A stretch of DNA of 64,000 bases from Micropterus salmoides (lineage: Eukaryota; Chordata; Actinopteri; Centrarchiformes; Centrarchidae): the NCBI RefSeq assembly GCF_014851395.1, contig NW_024041150.1:10936137-11000136 (forward strand). The letters run 5' to 3'. A program made the translations under genes and the position numbers. This document shows positions 33,073-45,275 of this stretch, in pieces. Position 1 is the stretch's first letter; every line of letters starts with the position of its first letter. Under the pieces are notes generated by a model, which had not been told where the DNA came from, made no database searches, and saw only the letters and a program-made list of their open reading frames with translations.

Positions 33073-35117
33073 ACTTAATTTTTGATGGAAAGGTTCCCAC
33101 AATCGGAGGGATAACCATTTTACTTTGGATGGCTTTTTCACCGACGTCCAGTACAAACCTGTAGGCTTAAATAACCCTGTGTATAAAAAGCTGGATGGTG
33201 GATGGACTATCTGTCAGTAAGTCTGCAGTATTTTCTGCCTGTCAGTCCTGGCATCCTAACAGGCAGCTGGGACATTTGGTCTAATTGCTGTAGATTTATT
33301 AAATTTGCAGGATAATGCTAATGTGTTTTTATGGCATGTCTTTACTGTCCTCAGATAACCTTGGTAAAGGATATTGACAGAGTGCACTGTCCCTGAGATG
33401 CACATGGATTATTGGTACAATATGAAATAAACATGTGTTGCTCTGGATAAGGCTGCAGATACACTGGAAACACTTGACTTGGTCTTATTTTTTGGGATTC
33501 CGTCCAGAGAAAGCCAGTGTTTCCATCTTTTAAAGGGAGCTCTCCAGAGTGGATGAGTGAAAGCACCAGCCTCATGTTGAAGCCTCAAGTGCAGTAGGGA
33601 AAACAGAGCTGATGAGTTGGTCTGAAGTGAGTAGATAGCAAAAGCTGTTTCGAGTTAGTTTTTCTGAAGTACAGCCAGTATAGCTAATTAGTTTAAAACA
33701 TAAATGTTGTGACAAGTAGTCACTTTGTTGTGACAATTTGTTTTTCAACAAATGAAAAATTTGTGTTCACTTAACATTGTTTGTGTTACTGTATGTTTAC
33801 ATCAATACAACATTTGTTAAAATGGAATGTATTATCATGCTCAATGGACAGCATATTAACAACACAATAAAACAATAAAATGTTGAACATGAGGATAGGC
33901 ACTTCTCAAATTGGCCATACATAAGCTTTCACATGTACATGAAAATGCTGTGAGATATACAAATACAAACAGACACTCGTCAGAGGTGACATCTTTTTCT
34001 GTCTCTTAATGAGTTAGCTTCAGAAAAACAGAATTTAAGAACATTACTTAACAGAGAATGAAAGGTGGCAAAAGCAATTGGAGGTGGTTTTACAGAGTGC
34101 AGAGGATCGTTGGAGAAATAAGATGTGCAGGATGGAACAAGAAAGACCAAACAACCATACCAAGGCTTGGATTTGGACACACTTGACTACAGCAGGAGGC
34201 AACAGGGGAGATATACATGTTGAGTTCCAGGTGCGTGTGTCTTGGAGCACAGGCTACGCACTGGAATTAGAGTGAGTTGATGACTCTTGTTTTACATTAC
34301 TCTGGTTTTGAGCTCCTGCAGTTCTCTGCACTGAATGCCAGAATGTAGCCAGGGAGGAGAGGGTGGCTGTTGTTAAATCAAACAGCTGCTCCAGTGTGGA
34401 AGAACAAGAAGAAAAGCCGGGTGAACAGTCCAAAAATTGTGGTTAGACTTGGTCACTAATAAGATAAAACCAGCCAAAATCAGTGTCCGTTTGTTCACAA
34501 AAGTGACTTTTTGTCTGGCCTTTTTTCATACACAACTGCACAACTATGAGGGAAATCGCAAGAGCCATGATGCTGAGCAAGGGCAAGATTTACAGAATAG
34601 GGAAGTAAATATTTATTGATTGTTCTTTGACCTTACTTTTGTATTGTTTTTACAGACCTTATAACAAGGTGTGGATCATGATGCCATTGTGTTTAAGTAG
34701 CAAACTTTTTACTGTGGTGTTTTATTTTTTGTAGTGTTGCCATGCTATCACTTATAACACATTAAATTTTGCTTATGCTTGTGAGAACCACTATGACACA
34801 GTACAGCCAACTACATCTTGCTGCTAGGGCGACAGCCTTTAAGAGTTCTGCCCAGTGTATTTTTCAGTGAGATGTATTGTTTCCCCCAGACCGTGAAACT
34901 TTAGAGCTTTGACTCGGATTCATCCTCAGCACTGCTCTGTGAAACATAGTTTATAGTTTATTTCTGTTTATCACTTTATGATTATTTTTGTAAACTGTAT
35001 TTTTTCTGCTTTGTAGCAGAAGTGAGTTACAAACTTCATTTAATTTTAAGACTCCGTAAAATTAAATGAAAACCTTCCTTGTGAGCATGCAGTATTGATT
35101 CTGTTCTGTTCGTGTTT
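33073..35117. other. Unassigned sequence
   Basis: No gene, repeat family or structured feature is recognised. Open frames up to 75 codons occur by chance. Confidence 0.3.
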
Positions 35118-35316
35118 ACAGCTGTTGGAAGTCAGGCAGAGTGTACTGGCAGCAGATGAAGTGGCGTTCTGGAAAGGCGTCACTATCGATCTGTTATCTG
35201 ATGAGGAAGATTGCAGCTTTGAGGGTGTGTCACGGTGGATTGTTTCTGCAGCCAGAAGCTCACCGACCTCTGTTGCACGCTGCAGACAAGGCTGGAGGCT
35301 AATCCATCCTTTTTAA
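35118..35316 (+). pseudogene. Possible C14orf93-like coding fragment
   Basis: After a 'gtgtttacag' acceptor-like site, one frame reads LLSDEEDCSFEGVSRWIV. After a shift, another reads SQKLTDLCCTLQTRLEANP. Together these resemble a conserved SDEED...GW(I/V)V...LCxxLQxRLEA pattern remembered from C14orf93-like proteins that occur in many copies in fish. The frameshift and lack of neighbouring exons point to a relic, possibly part of a mobile element. This rests on memory of the family only. Confidence 0.3.
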
Positions 35317-36204
35317 AATTCATTGCAATGGGAGCGCCGCATTTTTACAACATGGTAAAAACGCAAGCAGCGTGACGAGGCACTGAACTTGTTTTCTGTG
35401 CTGGGCGCTGGGCTTTTTTCTGAGAGTTGAAAAATGCTGAAAAACCCTGTGCTCGTCACTGTCCCATTTTACTCAGCTGTCTATTCACACGGTAGGGGCG
35501 GGACAAATACCACACCGTAGCAATGGTTACTATCCTGGAACCGGGCTTCATCCAACCTCAGCTCTTGGACCAAATGGTAGTACTCGCTGAGATGTTTCCT
35601 TGCCCATGAACCCACAAACGGCAAGTCCGTCCTCTCTTTCTACCTGCTTCAGCCTTCTCTTCATACAGAGCAAAGGCCAGAGCAAGTGCTCTACTCTATG
35701 TTGACATTTTTTACATCCAGTAAAGTTACGTAGAATTACTTGCAACATTACTTCACGAATTTTATGCATCATATGAACCAAAGCAGTCAGAAAAAAACGC
35801 TGTGCCTCTACAACACCCGTTAGCGCACCCTGCTGGGTGTTTTCAGCTGGCAAAAAAATGCTCTGGCAGACACGGGCCCTAATATATCACCTGAATATTG
35901 TCTTCGGTAAGGGGGTCAATAACAGAGCAGCTGAGTCAGGTGACTTCATGGCAATAGCGTGTCACACTGTCCACAGCTTGTTGAGGGTTTCACTGCAAGA
36001 CTGCAGTCATATAGATAAATAGTGTCATATTTCTTAATATGCCAGGTGGGGGAGTGTATTGGAACCAGTGTATAGGCTTATTTTGTATGTTTTAGCACCA
36101 CCTAGTGGTGATTGCCCAAAATTGCTCTGAAGAGGAAGTGAGCTAAGGGTTAATATTCAGGATGACAGGAAGTAGTGTTTACCAACTTCTTTTTCCACAT
36201 GGGC
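35317..36204. other. Unassigned sequence
   Basis: The minus frame 35548-35853 is open for 101 codons but shows no domain I recognise. The surrounding sequence has the look of a decayed DNA transposon, without visible termini. Confidence 0.3.
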
Positions 36205-36432
36205 TCTTAGAATGAGCATCACTCTAATTTTCAGGTTCATCATGTTTAGTTTACATAGTTTCATTTTCAAAAAAAACACAACACAGCTCTTTTCTCCGTT
36301 TTAGCTATGGAGTGATGCATGTCACATCTAAAGAGTTGCACATGTGCAGTACCTAGTTAAGGACTACTAGCCAATCAGAAGCAGAGTAGGGAAGGCCCTG
36401 AAAAGCCAGTAAACACGGCTTCGGTTCAGCTG
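36205..36432 (-). mobile_element. TTAA-family miniature element fragment, copy D
   Basis: 'aattttcaggttcatcatg', 'ggagtgatgcatgtcacatc' and 'aaggactactagccaatcag' with 'aagcagag' match the corresponding part of copy B (10340-10580). Only one half of the element is present, and its TTAAAG end is eroded. Confidence 0.55.
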
Positions 36433-36889
36433 TATATGTTCAGTGTTGCCATATTGGGCGGGTTTCCGGTTGGGGGGAAAAAACCTCAGGATGGTAGATA
36501 AAATTTGGGCTGCTTTTGTAAATATTTGGCTGGGTTTTGAAAATATTGTGAGCACAAAATTACCAAACAAGCTGTCAAGGTCAACAACACAAATAAGCTG
36601 AAAAATCTTTAAACTTCCTTGTTGTCCACATTATTTCAACATTAGTTCAACATTATCTAGCTACACCTAGGCTGCCTGGTCTGTAGACAAGCTGCTTCTC
36701 TGCTGTCCAGCTGGCAGTAAGCTAGTTAGCTAGCATCATGCATGAAGTGTGGAAATACATAGTGGTGGTAGCTACAATAAAATGGACAGGAACGAATGGG
36801 AGTTCGACCCTGAGCTAAAAACTTGGATCCGGGGGGGTCCGCATGAAGCAGCGTAGCCGTAGACGTGGGCTCACGCCAGTCACCTGACC

Positions 36890-37075
36890 GTGTCAAGGAG
36901 GGGGCATGGGGAGACAGAATGTGCAGCTTTGCAGTAAGCCCAGATATTCTACCATGCTGTTGTTAACTGTGTAATGCCTGGCCAGGACTGTTTTATTATG
37001 CTTGGGGCAGGTGTGTGCTTGGTGATACCCAGTGAGACGCAGACTCATCCTGCTTCTCCTATAACCAAGCGGCAA
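36890..37075 (-). repeat. Dispersed repeat, one of a pair
   Basis: On the minus strand 'gaagcaggatgagtctgcg', 'ctcactgggtatcaccaagc' and 'ggccaggcattacacagtt' match the plus-strand sequence at 47650-47755. Frame 36893-37075 reads through it and is not a gene. The family is unknown. Confidence 0.5.
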
Positions 37076-37645
37076 GCTTCCGGTCTAAAATATGAAGCCG
37101 ATGCGGAAGTCCCTGAAACCTGCATTCTATTGAAAATCCAGCAGGGGGCGACTCTTTATTTTTCGAGTTTATGGTCTCAGTCGCTAGTTTCAAGTCTTCT
37201 TCAATACAGCATGATGTTGATTTAGTAAATTATGGTCCCATTTATTTTAAAATAGACCAAAAAGCAGAGTATGTTTCAGGGCAAGATTATATATGATTGA
37301 CAAGTCGTTACCATGGCGACCTCTCAGTCAGGCTAGAATGACTCGTAAATTTAACCAGCACCATTGAAAAAGCATATTAGGAGTCAGCTGTTCACTTTCT
37401 CTGGTGAGTACATTTAGTTTTAAGACTGTTGTTTGCAAACAGAGTTATCAGCCCTGTTAAAATGACAGTTAACGTGAGTTACAGTTCCACCTAGCTAAGC
37501 AAGCTAGCTAGCTCCGCACGCGGCCGTTAGCTCCGTTAGACCCTATCGGCCAAACTTGAGGCTTCAAAACGGCAGTCCACAAACCAACGGGTGACGTCAC
37601 AATGACTACGTCCATTTCTTATATACAGTCTATGCCTATAACCCA
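37076..37645. mobile_element. Probable miniature DNA transposon
   Basis: The right end 'gtccatttcttatatacagt', then 'ctatg', after 'gtgacgtcacaatgac', is a familiar border of a teleost MITE. The element near 62725 starts 'catagactgtttaaacaatg', a related inverted end. The left part has 'aagcttccggtctaaaatat', then 'gaagccgatgcgg', echoed near 63868-63895. Exact limits are uncertain. Confidence 0.4.
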
Positions 37646-39409
37646 CTAGCGATAGCCTTAGTGGGCAAAGACTATAGGAAATAGAACGATGTTATGTATT
37701 GTAACTCCAGATTCTAGCAGAGAACTACTGGACGGCCGCACATGTATTTATAAGGGCAGTATTCAGTGTTTTTAGAAAACATAAAATGTTGCTTAACTCC
37801 ACTCTCTCCTGATGGGTCCAAGCATCACTGGTAGCAGCGGACAGAGTTTCTTTCTGCAAGTTTCAGGTTGATGTGCTGCTTTAGCTGATACTTCAATAAA
37901 TCAGGCATATTATTATTTGGGGTTGAAAGATTTTTGCTGGTCGCACAAAGTTTACGGATGAAAATGTTCTTTGCATCTTAGACTGTGACACAATAATGGC
38001 AGCATTTACACCTGATGAAAGATTGCCTCTCCTTGTTCACCATTCTTCCTTTTGCTTTTTGGCAAAAAGCCAATTTGAACAACAAAAGGTGAGGTGCCGT
38101 TACACTGATAATACTGATAATTTAATTACACATTGTAGAATACACTGAGTATTCAATACAATGCTATGGAACACTAACCCTCACTTCCACCTTAGCGACT
38201 GGACATTACTAATACAAACCCAAGACGTCATTACAGATCTTTTTGCAGAACTTATTGCATTTTTATCAGCAAAAGAATTCCATTTCAAGTGACTGTAAAA
38301 ACATTTTAGCAGCACAGGAGGTTTATTAGCTTCTGTCATTTCCATTTGATTCACAAATGGAGCCAGTAGAGAGAGTGGATCTCCTCCACCTCTCTACCCC
38401 TCCCTGTTGTATCTCCTTCTCTGGTTGGGAACAAAGCAGTGGAGTCTGAGTAAAGAGGGCAGTTCTGGACATAAACCCCTCACATCTGGTTTTATTCTCT
38501 CCTCTTCCGGTCTGTCTGCCCCTCTGTTGTTATTTGATCAAACTGATTGCAGCTCCAGCCTTGCAGTGCATAAGAGAGCTGAAGACGGACTACCACACAC
38601 ATTATTTCATCTCCTGAATGTTTAGATCACACCTTCAAATACGTTTAAATACTGCATTCTGTACAGTAGATGTGTTGGACAAGTTTAGGTCTTGGATTTG
38701 TGTTAAATGATGATTGAGTTGGACAGGACTTTACAGGGCCTGAGTAAGACTCTAATGAGTGACAAAAACACAGCAACCCAACCCTACTGATTTTAATGTG
38801 ACTAACTTTAAGAGCATTTCGGTTATGAGACAGCCATGGGTGAACACCAACAACCAATGGAGTCAGTTTTTAACTTTGTTAAAGGGTCAGTTCAGTCAAA
38901 TCACAAAGAAATAATTTGCCCAATACTTTGTTTTGGTGTCTCAGCTGTACCTTTTGTCTCATAATCCGTCTATGCACCCTTTTGTTCTTGCTTAAGAACA
39001 TTTCAGAAAACACTGAGTGACTAAGTGATTGATCTGTCCTTGTGTTTTGTCTATTTGCATGTGTTAAGTTGCAGTGCGTTGAGCTCTCAGGCCCACGGTA
39101 CACATTACTTTTAAAATTTTCTGTGATGAAGAGAAGAACATAAGAGTCAATGTCATGTGTCTATATCCTTGAAGACCCAATACAGAGTAGTCAGAGATCT
39201 AAGAATGAGTCAGTTGCAATGCTGCCAGAGCACAAATTCACATGTAAACAATAACAAATATAGTTAATAAACAATGAAATGACATAAAAACTAAAGAAAA
39301 AGGAATTAAAAACAAAGGAACAATTATTAAAGTAACAACCAATATTAATGATAATAATGTGATAATTAAGTTACTTTATACAAACAACAATGGTTCTCAG
39401 TTTGTTGTG
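37646..39409. other. Unassigned sequence
   Basis: No gene is supported. A 16-base word at 37701-37716 is shared with the inverted-repeat element at 48734-48843. Confidence 0.3.
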
Positions 39410-39505
39410 AATAAAATTTGTATCGAAAAAAGTATTGTGCAGGAACCGGTATCAAAGTCGAGGTATCATATCAATATTGATATCGAAAATCTTTGAACGA
39501 TACCC
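39410..39505 (-). mobile_element. hAT-like terminal fragment
   Basis: Read on the minus strand, 'ctgggtatcgttcaaagatt', then 'gataccgg', with many 'tatcga' words, is the usual border region of a teleost hAT-type non-autonomous repeat. Only one end is present. Confidence 0.4.
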
Positions 39506-39549
39506 AGCTTAGAATCATGAACACCTCTGCACAAATCTGTCCAACACAA

Positions 39550-41076
39550 CGCTGTCAATGTCGGAGGCCCACCTTCAAAACAGTTATTAGCAGCTGCAGC
39601 TGGAGGTGTACAGGTCTTGAAGAGATGGAAGATTGTATGGTGATGGAGGAGGTGAGAATGGACTCAATGATGGCAGTGTAGAAGTGCACCATCATTGTCT
39701 TTGGCAGACTGAACTTCTTCAACTGCCGCAGGAAGTACATCCTCTGCTGGGCCTTCTTGGTGAGGGAGGTGATGTTCAGCTCCCACTTGAGGTCCTGGGG
39801 GATGATGGTGCCCAGGAAGCGGAAGGAGTCCACAGTGGTGACTGTGGAGTCACACAGGATGATGGGGGAGGGTGGGACTGGGCTCTTCCAGAAGTTCACT
39901 GCCATATCCACTGTTTTCAGAGCGTTGAGCAATTCTGCCTGCACCAGGTCACAAGATGGTCAATCTCCCACCTGAGCCCAATGAGGGTGGTGTCATCTGC
40001 AAACTTCAGGAGCTTGACAGACTGGTGACTGGAGGTGCAGCTGTTGGTGTACAGGGAGAAGAGAAGGGGGGAAAGAACGCAGCCTTGAGGTGAACTGGTG
40101 CTGATGGTCCTGGAGTTACATGCTGCTTGCTGTCCGTCAGGAAGTCAGTGATCCACCTGCAGGTGGAGTCAGGCACGCTCAGCTGGGAGAGCTTGTCCTG
40201 CCGCAGAGCCGGGGTGATGGTGTTGAAAGCAGAGCTCAAATCCACAACAAGGATCCTGGTGAAGATTCCTGGGGAGTCCAGGTGCTGTAGGATGTAGTGA
40301 AGGGCCATGTTTACTGCTGTCTACAGATCTGTTGGTTCTCTAGGCAAACTGCAGGGGGCTCAGGAGTGGGTCTGTGATGGATTTAAGGTGGGAAAACACA
40401 AGGCGTTCAAAGGACTTCATAACCACAGAGGTCAGGGTAACAGGTCTGTAGTTGTTTATTCCTGTGGTCCTTGGTTTTTTGGGGACATGGATGATGATGG
40501 AGGCTTTGAAGCAGGCTGGCACATGTATGTCTCCAGTGAGGTGTTCAAAATGTCTGTGAACACCAGAGACAGGTGATCAGCACAGTGCTTCAGGGTGGAT
40601 GGGGAGTCCGGCCCAGGTGCTTTGCGGGGGTTTTGCTTCCTGAATAGCTGGATGTAACAGTGATCCAAAATGTTCTCCTCTCTGGTTGGACATTTTATAA
40701 ACTGTCTGTATTTGGGAGTTCTTGGCTCAGGTTTCCTGAGGAGTCCGGGAATGTCTGCCCGACACACAGTATGCGCTGTGCGTTGTGGACGTTGGCCTGT
40801 GGTGGAATGTAAACACCGACCAGAGTGAATGAAGCAAACTCACGGGGGGAGTTAAACGGTTTACAGTTAATGAAAACATATTCCAGATCAGGAGAACAGT
40901 GCTGCTGAATCACTGTCATGTCGTTACACTAGCCACTGTTAATAATATAAAACAGACTCTTGTTCTGTGCTTCACGGAGACGTGGCTGTGTGGATCAACA
41001 GCGGACTCTGCACTGGAGCTAGCTGGATTCCAACTCTACAGGGCGGACTGCAACATAGAGCTCTCCGGCAAAACAA
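39550..41076 (-). pseudogene. Rex/L2-type LINE with inverted 5' part
   Basis: Minus-strand frames in order give endonuclease (CSPDLEYVFINCKPFNSPRE at 40695-40919), linker and RT start (RKAPGPDSPSTLKHC), fingers (INNYRPVTLTSVVMKSFERL), palm (VVDLSSAFNTI) and the C-terminal region (FRFLGTII, then QLKKFSLPKTMMVHFYTAI at 39555-39944). Several frameshifts and a missing YADD block make it dead. At about 40920 the orientation flips: plus-strand frame 40899-41165 encodes LCFTETWLCGSTADSALELA, then LYRADCNIELSGKTKG, the endonuclease stretch immediately upstream of CSPDLEY in intact elements. Confidence 0.8.
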
Positions 41077-41092
41077 AAGGTGAAGAAGAATC

Positions 41093-42879
41093 ACAGCTGA
41101 AAACGGTGTTAACACACAAAAACAAAACAAAACAGAGCACACCTAACGCCGTGGCAGCTATATGAAGCGCCATCTTGGTTATTGGAAAGAAGCACATATA
41201 TATATATAATATACACACCAAAACAAAACAGAGCGCACCTAACGTGGCTCTATGTTCGTTATAGTGTAGTATCTAACCCACCTAAGCAGGAGAGGAAAAC
41301 GAGCCAGGTCCCTCTGCGTTATATATAACACATACAGTATATACAATATGAGCTTAGTATCATCATCATGATCATCAGTGGTCACTCGGGTGCAGCCTCA
41401 TAAACCAGTACTTTGGTCCTTGTCCATGATTATTTTAAAGTCCTTTTTTAATACCAAAAGCTTCACTAGCACAACAGATGTGGTGTTGTATCTAAGCGTG
41501 GTGAGTACTTTGCTCTTGGCTTTAAACCAGTTTAGGTTTAAGAGTCTGTCATCTGTTGCTTAGATGAGTTGAACACACTAGAGTAGAGTTTTACCAATGA
41601 GATGTACGATGGCTGCAATGAAAATGGAAAAAAGAAACTTATACCAAAGTATGTCAGTATGTTCTTTGGCCATAAAAAGAGATTATGAATTGACACAATA
41701 TTTCTCTACTGTCAGCGATAGAAAGCAGAGACAGATCCTAACCAAGTACATATGTGTCCCAACGTGTATAACTACGATGAATGAGTGGACCATATACTTC
41801 ATTATTATTCATTATACTATGATTTACTACACTATGCTCATACTATACTTTATTGTATATGTTATTCTTAGCAACAGTATATTGCTGTAATGTACATAAT
41901 GTTGTGATATATCATTACATTCCACCTTATATTATACTTTATATTCCAAACTATATAATTCTTTATCATATTAAAATATAGCATATTATCGTATGTACAC
42001 ATAATATATATATATTATAATATTCATGTGTCCACTGTTATAGCTGATGGTACTGTATGGTATTACTCTTACATATAGGCCTGATATACTTTGTTGACTT
42101 TGCTCTTACTAATCACACAACCATGTCACTTTACTTGAGACTGCATTGCACTATTCTTTCAAGTACAACTACAGTTGTGGGTACTGTATATGTGATGCTA
42201 TTGCCTGGATTAGATGAGTTTTGAGTTGAATTGCTCTTGTATAGTTTCTATCTTATTTTTATATACTTTACTATAATTTGTATGTAAAAAAGGAAAATGT
42301 AAAAGTGTGGCTCATTGATCTGTTTTTATTTGGTTTACCAATAACAATAATAATTATAATGATAATCATAATAATAATAATAATTATAATTATTGTACAA
42401 AAACAGTTTCCTCCACAAAAGCAGGTGTGTGGCTTTTTCAGATCTCGCCTTGGGCAAATCTCTCTGAACGTCATCCCATTTTCAATGCACAGCAGCTGCT
42501 TTCAGACATGGACATTTCCCAACAAAGTCAAAATGTTGCCCTGAATATCACAAAGTTTCAAAGGAGGAACCCTTTGTAAATAGAGAGACAACAACCATTA
42601 TGGAGAGGAAGTCTGGGGTCAAAAGCAATCTGACAATTCTCCCAACAATATTTATTCTATAAACAGTTTGACTGAAGTTGGCTTACATGACTTTGGTAAA
42701 AAAAAAAAAAAAAAAGAAAACAGAAAATAAAAAAAACAGTGCAGATGGTGCATATGTCATTTTGGAATGAAGCTCTTTCTTAAGCTCAGCCCTCAAGGAG
42801 AAACTTCAATATATGTACACACATTGTTAGATCATGTGTTGATTCTTATTCACAAACTCAAAAGCACAATGGCTGCTTT
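41093..42879. other. Unassigned AT-rich sequence
   Basis: 'caaaacagagc(a/g)cacctaacg' occurs twice (about 41127 and 41226), a local duplication, possibly from LINE 5' sequence. 41780-42010 is very AT-rich. An (ATA/ATT)n tract lies at 42340-42395 and an A-run at 42698-42716. Confidence 0.35.
42340..42395. repeat. (AAT)n-like microsatellite
   Basis: An imperfect run of AAT/ATA triplets. The Ile-rich frames at 42271-42544 are translations of it on both strands. Confidence 0.8.
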
Positions 42880-43035
42880 TATTTCGAATGGGACAAACAC
42901 AATGTATTCAATTTTCTTATGCAATGTATTTTACTTTGTTGTATTGGTATTACATTTATTGTGAAGCACTTTGTGGTTTTTATCTGTGAAAGGTGCTATA
43001 CAAATAAACTTTACTTACTTACTTACTAAACTTTA
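42880..43035 (+). mobile_element. L2-type LINE 3' tail
   Basis: 'tgaagcactttgtggttttt', then 'aaggtgctatacaaataaac' and (TTAC)n repeats is the standard 3' end of a 5'-truncated L2 element. No RT sequence remains. Confidence 0.65.
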
Positions 43036-45109
43036 CTTACAATATATCCACAAGATGTGCGCACACACACAAAAAAATACATCAATCTTTTGCACCTCCA
43101 TCTACACACATACACATATACATAGCGTTTACCATTGCAGCAATACAATCTCCTCCATGTTAGTCTGCTGACATCACATCCTCCTCTCTTCAGGGGTTTG
43201 TGTTGTCCTTACAACCCTCTGCTTTTTTCATCTTCTCTTTATCCTAATTCTCTTCTTCCTACATTTCTTTGTTTTCAGAGCATCAAGTCCTCCAAACCAA
43301 ACCACAAAATGTCATTTCTCATTGCCTTCCAAAACAACCCTGTTTTCTGACATCTCTAATGGAAGGAGTCAATGTTATGTCACTGCATTCCATGACATTA
43401 CAAATTACTGTTACATAAAGATTCAGATAAGCCTTTTCTGAGCTACCACCACTATGGTTACGGTTTGGTTAGATTAGAGCAAACTGTGTATCTATTTCAT
43501 TGTATTGAAACCTTTTATCATGGGAAAGTCCTGGTATAATACAACCATTCACCATGCAAAAGAGGTTTTCATGAGTCGGTTCCCTCGTCGGAGGTAAACT
43601 AAACTGTTCCTTCCCCCCTGTTAAAAAATTAACAAATTGACTACTGGGCCCCTGCATCCAAAAATGTTGCATTACCACCACCTATTGGATGAAACAGTCT
43701 CTCAGCATGGATAAACTCCCACTGCAATGTTACAGTAACATTTTTATCAGCTTGAGGTCCACGACCTCAACACCAGAGAGTCGTGGACTCCGCCTTTCGC
43801 CCGATTGCGATTGGCTCCAGCCACCCGCAGCTGCTTATTGCTGCTGTTTAACTGGTTGTCTCTTTGTTTTTGTTTTTTTGTTTATTTTCTCCGCCCCAAG
43901 CCCCCCTCACCGTTCTCTTGCAGGTTTCGTAGCTTTCTGCAATTGGTGTTTTCCTCTGCTGTTTCCTCTTGTCCCCACCCCCCCATCCCCGTTCTCTTAC
44001 AAATGTTGCATGTAATTAAATCATCAAACATAAACATCTGAAAAACATTGCTATGCCCATTTAAACATAAATCTACAATTACATAAATGAGGATATTACT
44101 CTTTGGAAAGATATAAGGAGCCTCACATATGTAACTAACCAGTTTACATCATAGACTGCAATAAAGGAGGTTTACATAAGGAGCAATGGCGACACCCTGA
44201 GGCTACTACACAATAGCGTCTGCACATGGTCTCATGAACACAATACTAACTCTTCTTAACTCAATGTTATAGGTGTTACTACGTAACTTAGACATCAGAA
44301 GGCTGACACCAGTTAACTTATTATTTCCTACATTTTTTTACAGCATGAACATTTTGCTAACATTAGAAATCTCACTCATCACGCTGGTCACATGTAAACG
44401 CATGTTAACTGTACAATACAGAAACGTAAACACAACACAAGGTACAGTCACTTACTTTTCGTCATTATCTCAATACATGGAATATTGAAAGCTGGATCAT
44501 TCAGGAGGAAATAAACATGCTAATCGCCACAGGTACGTGGGCTAAACTATGCACGTTGAACTTGAAAACGTTTCCGTTCCCACTATAGCCAACACACTAG
44601 CTACACAATTCCTCTACCGTAACCACAGAAGAAGAGTCTTAAAGCGACAGGCACCCAGAAATGTCAGAACCTTTTACACAGTTGCACCCCTACACTGAAC
44701 ATATTATAAAAATAATATTCATCCATTAATTATACCCACTTATCCTTTAGCCTATAGTTCAGATGCCATAGGCTTAAGCTCTTAATGTTGAACAGGAAGT
44801 TATAGCAGTTATAATCCTGTTATGTTGGCCCGAGCTGAACTAAACATCACAGCCTGCTGGCAGGGAGTTTAAGCTTTTAGGGAGGGATAAGAGCCACAGT
44901 TGAAAATGAAGGAGCTGCGCTAGATTTAAAAGACAAAATGAGTGTCATTGTGAAACGGCTTGCGGCACAAATATAGTTTTATCTTAATGAACTTGTTTTT
45001 ATGATCGGTGGAAGTCAAAGTCGTACTTGAGATTACAACATTATTTATCTGCACAGCGCTATATTGCACAGTTTTTTCTATATTATAATTAATATTTGGG
45101 GAGGGAGGG
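43036..45109. other. Unassigned sequence
   Basis: No gene is supported. Frames at 43689-44041 are Pro/Leu/Phe-rich by composition, with no domain. Confidence 0.3.
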
Positions 45110-45275
45110 TGTCAAGACAGCTTGGGTCAAAAGTCTCAAGAACAAGAATTAGGAGTCATTAGGAGTCATTGGTGTTAAAGTCAAAGTCGAGTCTAAAGTC
45201 TTTGATTTTGTCTAAAGTCATCGTTTTTGTGATTCGAGTCTGACTCGAGCCCAAGTCATGTGACTAGAGACCACA
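45110..45275 (-). mobile_element. hAT-like terminal fragment (CAGAGGTGTG end)
   Basis: On the minus strand this starts 'cagaggtgtggtctctagtc' and continues with repeated 'gactcga'/'gacttt' words. That is a familiar end of a teleost non-autonomous hAT-type repeat. The opposite end was not found. Confidence 0.45.
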
